Below, piece after piece: positions 1-7,806 of a stretch of 64,000 nucleotides of DNA. The notes below the pieces were generated by a model that had not been told where the DNA came from, did no database searches, and saw only the letters and a program-made list of their open reading frames with translations. Made by a program: the position numbers and the translations under genes. The stretch spans positions 47,627 through 111,626 of the forward strand of contig PAQM01000005.1 of NCBI GenBank assembly GCA_002709305.1. The letters run 5' to 3'. This DNA is from Crocinitomicaceae bacterium. GTDB lineage: Bacteria; Bacteroidota; Bacteroidia; Flavobacteriales_D; Crocinitomicaceae. The stretch's first letter is position 1. Each line of letters opens with the position of its first letter.

Positions 1-530
1 AATGCTGAAACTGCAGCTGATTCTTTTATTTTCCCCCATGATAATAATAATATTATTGGACTTAAGATAATTCCACCACCAATACCTATTATTCCAGATA
101 AAAAACCAATTAAACCACCAATTATTATTCCTAAAGGAATATTTATAGGTTTTGTCTTATTTTCATTTTTAGATTTACTTATTATTCTAACAATTGAAAA
201 TAAAAGAATAATTCCAAGTGTAATTTTGTAAACAGTAGCATCAATAATTAATGTTCCACCTATAAAAGAAAGGGGTATTGAACTTATTGAAAATATTAAG
301 AATAATTTTTTGTTGAAATAACCACTTTTCCAAAAGTGATAAAAAGCAATACCAGAAACAAATAGATTTAATATTATTCCTGTTGGCCTCATCATTTCTG
401 GTGAGAAATTGAAAATAGCCATTAATGCAAGGTATCCACTTGCACCTCCATGTCCAATTGAAGAATACATAAATGAAATGAATAGAAGTGATAATATAAA
501 TATCCAAATTGTATTTTCTGTTAATAACAT
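1..530 (-). CDS. TauE/SafE-family permease, C-terminus cut by window edge
   Basis: Reading the minus strand from the ATG at 530 gives an open frame to the window edge. It is very hydrophobic: an N-terminal helix, then a loop with SSIGHGGASGY, and after about 120 residues a second copy of the loop type, GIIGIGGGI. Paired glycine-rich loops of this kind are typical of the TauE/SafE (sulfite exporter-like) membrane family. The start lies 10 bases after the moaA stop, and a GGAGG formed by the last moaA codons sits at ribosome-binding distance, so it is probably the last or next-to-last gene of the molybdenum-cofactor operon. The substrate (sulfite, sulfonate or another anion) cannot be read from the sequence. 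Confidence 0.8.
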   Translation of the reverse strand, partial: MLLTENTIWIFILSLLFISFMYSSIGHGGASGYLALMAIFNFSPEMMRPTGIILNLFVSGIAFYHFWKSGYFNKKLFLIFSISSIPLSFIGGTLIIDATVYKITLGIILLFSIVRIISKSKNENKTKPINIPLGIIIGGLIGFLSGIIGIGGGIILSPIILLLSWGKIKESAAVSA

Positions 531-540
531 TTATATAGAT

Positions 541-1551
541 TTATCCTCCAATAGTTATCATTGGTCTGTTTTTTATAGTTTTTTCAGTTAATTTTTCAAA
601 AGAAATATTTCCCCCACGCTCATAGTGTTTGGAGTCAATTGACTTTCGTATTATTTCCTCTAAATCTCTTTTTTGTCTTAATGCTGATAGTAGGTTAGTT
701 TCATTTTGAGAAAATAAACAATTTTTAATTTTTCCATCAGCTGTTAATCGAATACGATTACATGAATCACAGAATGGGTTAGTTATAGTGCTAATTATAC
801 CAAAACTACCTTTGCTACCTTTGAGTTTGAAATTACGTGATGTGTAGTTTGTATTATCATTGATTTTTATATATCCTTCACTGCCGTAATTTTTTTCAAC
901 TTTTCTTAGTATTTCGTTATAAGATATTTTCTTATTCCACCCCCAATTATTTCCATCAAAAGGCATGAATTCAATAAATCTTATGTTGATTTTTGTTTGA
1001 ATTGTCCAATTTATGAAATCACAGATTTCATCATCATTGATACCTTTTATTAATACAACATTTACTTTAATGTTGAAATTATTTTTAATTAATAATTTAA
1101 TATTAGACACTACTCTTTGGAAATAATTTCTCTTAGATATTTTGTTAAATCTTTCTTCTTTGAGAGAGTCTAAGCTTACATTTATTGATTTGACTTTTGC
1201 TTTTTTTAATATAGGGATGAATTGATTTATGTTAACAGCATTAGTAGTTATTGATAACTCAATGGGTAATTTACTGAGTTCAATAATTATTTTGTCAACA
1301 TTTTTTTTTATTAATGGTTCTCCGCCTGTTAATCTGATTTTTGTCACTCCAAGATTGACGAAAACTTTAGCTATATCGATTACTTCTTCGGATGTCATAT
1401 ATTTCGATTTCTCTTTCAATATAACTCCATTTTCAGGCATACAGTAGGAGCAACGTAAGTTGCATCTTTCTGTCAATGAAATTCTAAGATAATTATGTTT
1501 GCGTCCGTATTTATCTATTATGGGTTGATTATTTGATTTTTCATCAATCAT
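541..1551 (-). CDS. moaA: GTP 3',8-cyclase MoaA (radical SAM)
   Basis: Catalyses the first step of molybdenum-cofactor synthesis, GTP to 3',8-cyclo-GTP, using two 4Fe-4S clusters. The radical-SAM triad is Cys30, Cys34 and Cys37 (CNLRCSYC). The second cluster motif appears late as NPFCDSCNRIRL followed by NCLF. The protein ends in the conserved Gly-Gly tail (ITIGG) needed for catalysis. Length (336 aa) is normal. Its ATG overlaps the stop of moaCB (ATGA), showing translational coupling in the Moco operon. Confidence 0.97.
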   Translation of the reverse strand: MIDEKSNNQPIIDKYGRKHNYLRISLTERCNLRCSYCMPENGVILKEKSKYMTSEEVIDIAKVFVNLGVTKIRLTGGEPLIKKNVDKIIIELSKLPIELSITTNAVNINQFIPILKKAKVKSINVSLDSLKEERFNKISKRNYFQRVVSNIKLLIKNNFNIKVNVVLIKGINDDEICDFINWTIQTKINIRFIEFMPFDGNNWGWNKKISYNEILRKVEKNYGSEGYIKINDNTNYTSRNFKLKGSKGSFGIISTITNPFCDSCNRIRLTADGKIKNCLFSQNETNLLSALRQKRDLEEIIRKSIDSKHYERGGNISFEKLTEKTIKNRPMITIGG

Positions 1552-2462
1552 GAATCATGTCTTATACCTTTAAATACTTTGAATATATGAAAAAGAGCAG
1601 GGAATAATGCGTCCATTGATTCGGTTGCCCCTTTTGTAGAGCCAGGTAAGGCAAGAACTAATGTTTTATCTTTTACACCTGCAATACTTCTTGATAGCAT
1701 TGAGTATGGGGTTCTGTCTTGTCCATATTTTCTTGATGCTTCAGATATTCCTGGTATATCTCTATCTAGAAGTGGTTTTATTGCTTCTGGTGTTACATCT
1801 CTTTTAGATAGACCTGTGCCTCCAGTAAAAATAACAAGGTCTGTTTCTTTACTAGTTTGTTTTAATAAGGTGTTTTGAATTATATCAAATTCATCTGGTA
1901 TAATAATATAGTCAATAATATTTACCGAGAATGATTCTAATTTTTCGATAATAGACAGACCTGCTTTGTCTTGTTTTTGACCTTTAGATATGGTATCAGA
2001 ACAAACTATTACAGATGCTTTTATATTTCCTTTGAATACATCTTTGAAGTCAGATTTACCTCCTTTTTTTTCTAGTAATTTGATGTTTTCAATTTCAATT
2101 TCTTTGTCAATTGGTTTTAACATATCATACATTGTAAGAGCAACAATACTAGCCCCATGCATTGCTTCAACTTCTACACCTGTCTTATAAATAGTTTTCA
2201 CTTCAATTGAAATATTGATGTGTAAACCATCAATATCAAAATTAATTTTGGTGTGTTCTATTGGTAATGGGTGACAGTCTGGTATTAATTCTGAAGTTTT
2301 CTTTACGGCTAAAAATCCTGCAGCTTTAGACATTTCAAATACATTTCCCTTTGGAACTTTGTCTTTTAAAATTGAATTGATAGTTTCCTGTTTACTAACT
2401 TTTATTCTCGCTTGGGCAATTGCTTTCCTTAGCGTTGATGATTTGTGAGTTATATCAATCAT
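1548..2462 (-). CDS. moaCB: Bifunctional MoaC-MoaB/MogA molybdopterin protein
   Basis: A 304-residue two-domain fusion. Residues 1 to about 143 are MoaC (cyclic pyranopterin monophosphate synthase), with the CHPLP motif at 63-67, VEVEAMHGAS near 96-105 and the LLEKKGGKS segment near 129-137. Residues about 148-304 are a MoaB/MogA-type molybdopterin adenylyltransferase domain, with the binding motif FTGGTGLSKRDVTPEA and a later LPGSTKG loop. MoaC converts the MoaA product to cPMP; MogA-type domains adenylylate molybdopterin before molybdate insertion by MoeA. The gene sits 3 bases after moaE and overlaps moaA. MoaCB fusions are known, so the call is firm; whether the second domain is fully active is not shown. 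Confidence 0.93.
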   Translation of the reverse strand: MIDITHKSSTLRKAIAQARIKVSKQETINSILKDKVPKGNVFEMSKAAGFLAVKKTSELIPDCHPLPIEHTKINFDIDGLHINISIEVKTIYKTGVEVEAMHGASIVALTMYDMLKPIDKEIEIENIKLLEKKGGKSDFKDVFKGNIKASVIVCSDTISKGQKQDKAGLSIIEKLESFSVNIIDYIIIPDEFDIIQNTLLKQTSKETDLVIFTGGTGLSKRDVTPEAIKPLLDRDIPGISEASRKYGQDRTPYSMLSRSIAGVKDKTLVLALPGSTKGATESMDALFPALFHIFKVFKGIRHDS

Positions 2463-2465
2463 TAT

Positions 2466-2894
2466 TTACTTATTTACTTTCCATTGATGGGAATTATCAT
2501 TAAATATTTCTTTTCCAAAAATAGGGGCTTGTGATTTAATTTCTTCCACTAAAAATTCTATAGCTTTCTGAACTTCTTTACGGTGTTTTGAGGATACAAA
2601 TACAAATAAACATATTTCACCAATTTTAACTTTACCTATGCTATGGTATATATGCATACAGGTTAGATCGAATTTATTGAATGTCTTTTCTCTGATGTCA
2701 TGGAATATTTTATTTGCCATTTCTTCATATGCTGAATATTCTATTGCAATGACTTCTTTTTCATTTATAATATCATTTCTTACTTGTCCAAGAAATATTT
2801 GATGAGCACCAATATTAGTTTTCTTTTGATGATGGGAAATTGAGTTGGCAATAAAGTCCGGTTTAATTGAGCCTTCTTTGAAACAGTTCTTCAT
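2466..2894 (-). CDS. moaE: Molybdopterin synthase catalytic subunit MoaE
   Basis: Large subunit of molybdopterin synthase, which transfers two sulfurs from MoaD thiocarboxylate to cPMP. The family signature is visible: FLGQVRN (Arg39), IEYSAYEEMA (51-60), YHSIGKVKIGE, and the C-terminal active-site stretch IKSQAPIFGKE with Lys120 and Lys128. Length of 142 aa is usual. It lies between moaCB and the mobA-moaD fusion, so both synthase subunits are encoded side by side. Confidence 0.95.
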   Translation of the reverse strand: MKNCFKEGSIKPDFIANSISHHQKKTNIGAHQIFLGQVRNDIINEKEVIAIEYSAYEEMANKIFHDIREKTFNKFDLTCMHIYHSIGKVKIGEICLFVFVSSKHRKEVQKAIEFLVEEIKSQAPIFGKEIFNDNSHQWKVNK

Positions 2895-2905
2895 GTTTTA
2901 TATAT

Positions 2906-3691
2906 TTATCCTCCAGCGAATGGAGGTAGTATGGATATTTCGTTTGGTTTTTCTTTCTTGTTTATTTCTTCTCTTAATTCTTGATTAATTGCAATGGCAT
3001 ATGTCATATTTTGTAGTATTGGCCATTTTTTATCAAAGTATTTTCTTAGGTTTAATTTTTCGTTATTTGGTAATAATATTTTCATTTCAGTCTGTTTCAT
3101 GCATTCTGAAATCATACCATATAATTTTATTTTAACAATTGGATAAAGATCATTTTTTGAATTAATATTATGGAAGAGAGTATTATCAAATTTTTTTGTT
3201 AAATCTAAAATACAACATTTTAATTCTTTTACTAAATCAATGATTTTCAGTTTTTTATTTTTTATTGATTCAAGTAATTGATTAACTATATTCCTGTCAT
3301 ATATTCCAATTAATGGGTGAATGTTTTTGCCGTGTTTAGTAATTACGATATTATTTAATTTTGAATTTTTGAGGATATAATTAATGATATTTTTATTGAT
3401 ATATGGGATATCGCAACTGAGGATTAAAATTTTGGATGTTTGGGTGTTTTCAAAGCCTGCATGAATACCTCCTAGTGGTCCAACATCTTTATATATATCT
3501 TCGAAAACTGGAATTCCAAAACATTCATATTTTTTATCATTTGATATTATGATACTATCTAGATCTAGTTCTTTTACCGTATCAATGATATGTTTTATCA
3601 TTGGTTTCCCATTTAGATTCATCAATCCTTTGTCTTCACCCATTCTTGAGCTTTTTCCTCCGGCTAATATTACAATAGTTATATCATTCAT
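2906..3691 (-). CDS. mobA: MobA-MoaD fusion: molybdenum cofactor guanylyltransferase with sulfur-carrier tail
   Basis: The N-terminal part (about 1-180) is a nucleotidyltransferase of the MobA family: LAGGKSSRMGEDKG at 9-22, GKPMI, DVGPLGGIHAGF, and SCDIPYI as the metal-binding aspartate region. From about residue 185 the chain continues into a ubiquitin-like MoaD domain that begins VKIKLYGMISE and ends PPFAGG. The terminal Gly-Gly is the residue pair that is adenylylated and thiocarboxylated in MoaD. No frame break separates the two parts. MobA makes the guanylated cofactor and MoaD supplies sulfur, so the fusion joins a late and a middle step. No separate moaD is present in the operon, so this tail is the likely partner of the adjacent MoaE. 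Confidence 0.85.
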   Translation of the reverse strand: MNDITIVILAGGKSSRMGEDKGLMNLNGKPMIKHIIDTVKELDLDSIIISNDKKYECFGIPVFEDIYKDVGPLGGIHAGFENTQTSKILILSCDIPYINKNIINYILKNSKLNNIVITKHGKNIHPLIGIYDRNIVNQLLESIKNKKLKIIDLVKELKCCILDLTKKFDNTLFHNINSKNDLYPIVKIKLYGMISECMKQTEMKILLPNNEKLNLRKYFDKKWPILQNMTYAIAINQELREEINKKEKPNEISILPPFAGG

Positions 3692-3696
3692 CGTAA

Positions 3697-4047
3697 TTAT
3701 GAGAAATCAAGTGTTTTAATTTTGGATTCTAGGTATTTATTTGTGCTAATTTTTATTTCATTAAATAATTTTATAGCCTTTAATCCTTCTGTTGTTAATT
3801 TTGATCCACCACCTCCAGTACCTCCAATTGTTCTGATAACCATGGGTTTTTTACTTATCTTATTCATTGAATCAACCATATTCCATGCCTTTCTGTATGA
3901 CATTTTCATCGATTTAGCTGCTTTTGATATAGATCTATGTTTATTGATTTCATTTAACAGTTCTATTCTTCCTTCACCAAGAAAGCTTCTATTTTCCGAT
4001 GATATCCAGATTCTGTTGTGAATTTTAAATAATGTAGTTGATTTCAT
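3697..4047 (-). CDS. ModE-type winged-helix regulator (DNA-binding domain only)
   Basis: A 116-residue protein matching the N-terminal DNA-binding domain of ModE: EGRIELLNEI, SISKAAKSMKMSYRKAWNM (helix-turn-helix) and the glycine-rich wing GGTGGGGSKLT. The C-terminal molybdate-binding Mop/TOBE domains of full ModE are absent, so molybdate sensing is either indirect or lost. It is 5 bases upstream of mobA-moaD and directly downstream of a ModE-like operator, which points to autoregulation of the Moco genes. Confidence 0.85.
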   Translation of the reverse strand: MKSTTLFKIHNRIWISSENRSFLGEGRIELLNEINKHRSISKAAKSMKMSYRKAWNMVDSMNKISKKPMVIRTIGGTGGGGSKLTTEGLKAIKLFNEIKISTNKYLESKIKTLDFS

Positions 4048-4050
4048 TTC

Positions 4051-4074
4051 CGTTATACTTTAGCGTATATAACG
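4051..4074 (-). promoter_or_regulatory. Candidate ModE-box operator
   Basis: A perfect 7-bp inverted repeat, CGTTATA-N10-TATAACG, ends 3 bases before the regulator start. From memory, enterobacterial ModE boxes have CGnTATA half-sites with the same N10 separation. It contains a nested shorter dyad, AGCGT-N5-ACGCT. It lies in the only sizeable gap (67 bases) between moeA and the downstream Moco genes. Function is inferred from sequence and position. Confidence 0.65.
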
Positions 4075-4114
4075 CTAATATAAGAATATGATTTTAATGA
4101 TAAATAGAAAATGA

Positions 4115-5293
4115 TTATTGAGGTAGTATTAGAGCTTCAACTTTATCTCCCGCTTTCCATTTCTCTCTGTTTTCTTCAAAAATAATTAAACAGTTTCCAT
4201 TGATGAACGGACTTAACATTGCTGAACTTTGTTTTTCAAGTATAGAAACACCATCATTTATAGCTAGACCTTTTAGGAAGTGGGTCATTTTTATGTTTTT
4301 TTTGTAGCTAGATTGTAGCGTTAACACTCGTTTTTCTAGTTGATAATCGGATCTACCTGACATAAAATTTAGTGCAGGTAGAACATAACTATAAAAGCAG
4401 GTTAGGGCAGAGGCAGGATTTCCTGGCAATGCAAAAATTAATTTTTCTTTTTTATATCCAAAAAACATAGGTTTTCCTGGTTTTTGTTTTATTTTATAAA
4501 AGCCCTCATTGACTCCTATTTCTGCAAGTATTTCTTTCACAAAATCATATTCTCCTACGGATATTCCACCTGTTATAAGTATAACATCATTGTCATTTAT
4601 TGCATTTTGTATTTTGTTTTTAGTATTCTCATAATTGTCTTCAACTTTTTCAATACTTATTGAATTAAAATTTGAAGTATTTAATGCTGCTTTTAATGTA
4701 AATGTGTTTGATTCATAAATAGAACCTTCAGTTAGTTTGGTTCCAGGGGATATTAACTCACTGCCTGTTGCTATAATTTTGACTTTTGGTTTTGAATAGA
4801 CACTTAGTTCTGCTTTTCCTAAAGTTGCAGCAAATCCAATTGTGCCAGTATTTATATAGGTTCCTTTTTTTATTGCTTTTTGGCCTATTTTTATTTGCTC
4901 CCCTTTAAATCTTATATTATCAAATTTGGAAATAGAATCTTTTATGTTGATAGTATTTTCTTTTGTAATATCTGTTATTTCTTGTTTTACGACACAATCT
5001 GCTCCAGATGGAACCTTTGCACCTGTAAATATTCTAGCACATTCACCAGGGTGTAATTTTAAGGAGCTGTTTTGACCGGCTTTTATTTTTCCTATTAATT
5101 TATATTCTGAGTTTTTATGCATTGCGATAGCATATCCATCCATGGCCGATTGATCAAATGGTGGTATATTAATTTTAGAAATAACATCTTCTGCTAATGA
5201 GTAGCCTAATGAATTCGGAAGATCAATTTTTTTTATTGATAATTTAATTGATTTTGATTCAATAATAGAAATAGCTTTTTTTACAGATATCAT
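4115..5293 (-). CDS. moeA: Molybdopterin molybdenumtransferase MoeA
   Basis: Inserts molybdate into adenylylated molybdopterin. Visible family motifs: PPFDQSAMDGYAI at 44-56, IIATGSELISPG near 172-183, ITGGISVGEYDF near 240, and the LPGNPASALTCF segment near 290. Length of 392 aa is standard, and the C-terminal domain IV is complete. It starts 12 bases downstream of the last pigment-cluster gene on the same strand, so it may be read through from the pigment operon, while the ModE-like gene after it has its own candidate operator. Confidence 0.95.
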   Translation of the reverse strand: MISVKKAISIIESKSIKLSIKKIDLPNSLGYSLAEDVISKINIPPFDQSAMDGYAIAMHKNSEYKLIGKIKAGQNSSLKLHPGECARIFTGAKVPSGADCVVKQEITDITKENTINIKDSISKFDNIRFKGEQIKIGQKAIKKGTYINTGTIGFAATLGKAELSVYSKPKVKIIATGSELISPGTKLTEGSIYESNTFTLKAALNTSNFNSISIEKVEDNYENTKNKIQNAINDNDVILITGGISVGEYDFVKEILAEIGVNEGFYKIKQKPGKPMFFGYKKEKLIFALPGNPASALTCFYSYVLPALNFMSGRSDYQLEKRVLTLQSSYKKNIKMTHFLKGLAINDGVSILEKQSSAMLSPFINGNCLIIFEENREKWKAGDKVEALILPQ

Positions 5294-5305
5294 TTTGAAT
5301 ATTTG

Positions 5306-6352
5306 TTATTTGCTTAATAAAATAAACCCATGTCTAACGGTATCGAAATGATTATATATTAAAATGTTTTTAGGTGTATTTTTATTATTAATTCTTCTTG
5401 AAATATGTTTTAATATTTTTTTTTCACCATTTATAATATGGCTAGATAACCAAGTTGCAAAGGCTGAGCAGGTACGATAATCTCCTATTAAATTTTTAAA
5501 AGTAAATGAGTTGGATTTTTTGAATATTTTATTTTCTATGTATTCATACCAATGGTTATGATTGATGTCACCATTATAACCAAGCATAATACTATCAATA
5601 TCAGTTGATTTTAAATTATTTCTTTCTAGCATTTCAGTTAAACATTCTCTTAAATCTTCAATTGATGGGTATGTTATTTGAGCAACATCTTTAATTTGAG
5701 CATAGTAATTATTAGATTCATTTTCAACTACAAATAGAGCAGCACCTTCTCCGCATATAGTACCAGGGGTATTTGATTCTAGTAATTTGCTGTCTTTAAT
5801 TGTTTCTTTCTTGAATTTATTAGATAATGAATCAATATTATAATTATACTCTGATATTTCTTCTATACCACCAATAAGTAGTTTTTTATTGTTGCCTTCA
5901 TTAAATAATAATATCCCATCAAGTATAGCATTTTCAAATGATGTTCCACCATTTGTGTATGTTATATTATATCCTCTATTTTTTCCAATTAATGCTAGTT
6001 GACCAGCAATAGCATTTGGAGTGCTTTGAACAAAATTGGTTGGTGTGAGGGTTCCCTCATTGTATTCGATTATTTGGTTTAAGAAACGAATACAATCCTC
6101 TAATCCTCCATTAGCTGTGCCAATAATTATCCCATCCAACTCACTGTTTTTGTTGATTAATGGTGTGCCTGTGCCAATACCAATCCTTACTGCTTTTCCC
6201 ATTCTACGAAGTAGGTTTCTAGGTATTAATTCAGTATAATCAGGCTCTATGGCATTAAAAACAGTGCTCTCGTATGATTTTTTATCACCTAATAAAAAAT
6301 TTTCATTGTAGGTTAGTTGGGGTGATATTGCACTAAGGTCTGTAATAAACAT
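5306..6352 (-). CDS. Ketosynthase-like chain-length factor 1 (no active-site Cys)
   Basis: Thiolase-fold ketosynthase homologue of 348 residues lying directly after an active ketosynthase (TAATG-type junction at 6352). The segments PTNFVQSTPNAIAGQLAL and ICGEGAALFVVE are ketosynthase-like. The nucleophile region reads TYTNGGTSFENAI, where alignment with KS1 puts Gly in place of the catalytic Cys, and the two catalytic histidine motifs are missing. This is the pattern of a chain-length factor that pairs with a ketosynthase in type II PKS and aryl-polyene systems. Likely partner: the product of 6352-7539. Confidence 0.82.
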   Translation of the reverse strand: MFITDLSAISPQLTYNENFLLGDKKSYESTVFNAIEPDYTELIPRNLLRRMGKAVRIGIGTGTPLINKNSELDGIIIGTANGGLEDCIRFLNQIIEYNEGTLTPTNFVQSTPNAIAGQLALIGKNRGYNITYTNGGTSFENAILDGILLFNEGNNKKLLIGGIEEISEYNYNIDSLSNKFKKETIKDSKLLESNTPGTICGEGAALFVVENESNNYYAQIKDVAQITYPSIEDLRECLTEMLERNNLKSTDIDSIMLGYNGDINHNHWYEYIENKIFKKSNSFTFKNLIGDYRTCSAFATWLSSHIINGEKKILKHISRRINNKNTPKNILIYNHFDTVRHGFILLSK

Positions 6353-7539
6353 TATTTTATTTTTGAAAATATAATTGATGTACAGTTTCCCCCAAATCCA
6401 AAAGAGTTTGACATAACTGTATCTATAGTTATGTTAGTTTTTTTCTTTATAGGAGGGTTGTTGAATTTTGTGATTGGGTTGAGGCAGTTTAAGCTAGGGT
6501 ATAATTCATTATTTTTCATTGATAATATTGAAAAAATTGATTCAATAGCTCCGGCTGCTGCAAGTGTATGTCCTGTATAAGATTTGGTTGAATTGTATGG
6601 TGGTATTTTAGAGAATATTTTGTTGAAAGCGAATAGCTCCGTTATATCATTATTAGGTGTACCCGTGCCGTGAGCATTTATGTAATCAATATTTAGTTTT
6701 TTTATTCCTGTTGATTCTATAGCTCTTTGCATTGCTAGAGTTGGTCCAAATGCTTCATTCGAAGTTGCTGAAGGATGAAATGCATCATTTGAATTACCGT
6801 AACCGATAACCTCAGCTAGAGGCTTTTTATTTTTCGCTATATCTGATCGTTCAAGTACTAGGTATCCGGAACCCTCTCCTAAGGTTAAGCCATCACGATT
6901 TTCATCAAATGGTTTGCAAGGTTCTTTAGAGAGTATCATCAAAGAGTTAAATCCATTAACAGAGAATTTTGATAGAGAATCAGATCCACCAACAATAACT
7001 CTATCTAGTCTCCCCGCTTTAATAAGTCTACAGCCTAACATAATTGCATTTGCTGAGGATGAGCATGCGGTATTTATAGTTGATGTGAATCCTTTTATAT
7101 TAAAGTCTTTAATTAATTGTAGAGTGTGCTCACCACCTCCATATGTTTTGATGAATTCAGATGGCTCACCTTTCATATTTGCATCTGCATACAATTCGTC
7201 GGTATTACACATTCCACCGACTGTACTTGAAGATATAAAACCTGTACGATATGATTCTATTTCTGATTTAGTTAATTTGGAGTGATTGATTGCTTCTTTA
7301 AAAGCCATAGTTGCTAGTAAAGCAGTTCTGCAATAACCTTTCTTTGTTATGTGTAGTATTTTTTTTAATTCTGAATCACTTAATCTTACTTCACCAAAAT
7401 TTAAAGAATTAGTATATCTTGATTTAAAATTTTTGGCTTTATCTATTCCGGATTTTTGAAGTTTGAGTTGAGTTTCATTAGCCGCAACATTATTGCCTAT
7501 TGCCGAAACAATACCAATTCCAGTTACAACTACTTTCAT
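6352..7539 (-). CDS. Beta-ketoacyl-ACP synthase (KS1, FabF-like)
   Basis: Complete FabF-type condensing enzyme of 395 residues. Nucleophile Cys159 lies in NTACSSSANAI; catalytic histidines lie in NAHGTGTPNND and SYTGHTLAAAG; the glycine-rich NSFGFGGNC occurs near the C-terminus. It probably elongates a polyene or acyl chain on the adjacent ACP (7542-7805) with the CLF encoded immediately after it. Confidence 0.93.
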   Translation of the reverse strand: MKVVVTGIGIVSAIGNNVAANETQLKLQKSGIDKAKNFKSRYTNSLNFGEVRLSDSELKKILHITKKGYCRTALLATMAFKEAINHSKLTKSEIESYRTGFISSSTVGGMCNTDELYADANMKGEPSEFIKTYGGGEHTLQLIKDFNIKGFTSTINTACSSSANAIMLGCRLIKAGRLDRVIVGGSDSLSKFSVNGFNSLMILSKEPCKPFDENRDGLTLGEGSGYLVLERSDIAKNKKPLAEVIGYGNSNDAFHPSATSNEAFGPTLAMQRAIESTGIKKLNIDYINAHGTGTPNNDITELFAFNKIFSKIPPYNSTKSYTGHTLAAAGAIESIFSILSMKNNELYPSLNCLNPITKFNNPPIKKKTNITIDTVMSNSFGFGGNCTSIIFSKIK

Positions 7540-7541
7540 TT

Positions 7542-7805
7542 TTATTTATTTTCTAGAATGTAATCAACAATCGTGTTTACATCAACAAGAATTGCTCTTC
7601 CTTCTGTTGGATTATTAATTTTTAGTCCATATTCTCTATCTAAAAGCACTATTAGCTCAACAGAATCTATTGAATCAAGTCCTAGGTCTGGTCCAAATAA
7701 TGGTTGATCATCTTCAATTTCTTCTGGTTTAATATCCAATAAGTTTAGATATTCAACTATATGTTTTTTTAATTCTACTTTAATTTCTTCTCTTGTTTTA
7801 CCCAT
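7542..7805 (-). CDS. Acyl carrier protein 1
   Basis: An 87-residue ACP with the phosphopantetheine attachment serine in DLGLDSIDSVEL. Highly acidic and helical as expected. It forms a KS/CLF/ACP triad with the two following genes and is 1 base from the ABC permease gene upstream. It would need activation by a PPTase such as that encoded at 36068-36631. Confidence 0.93.
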   Translation of the reverse strand: MGKTREEIKVELKKHIVEYLNLLDIKPEEIEDDQPLFGPDLGLDSIDSVELIVLLDREYGLKINNPTEGRAILVDVNTIVDYILENK

Positions 7806-7806
7806 T

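Noticed and set aside
241-507. An 88-residue minus-strand frame
   Set aside because: It lies in another frame inside the TauE/SafE-type gene, has odd composition, and the permease frame carries clear motifs.
3722-4021. A 99-residue plus-strand frame rich in hydrophobic residues and prolines
   Set aside because: Antisense shadow of the ModE-type gene; its proline run is the complement of the glycine-rich wing.
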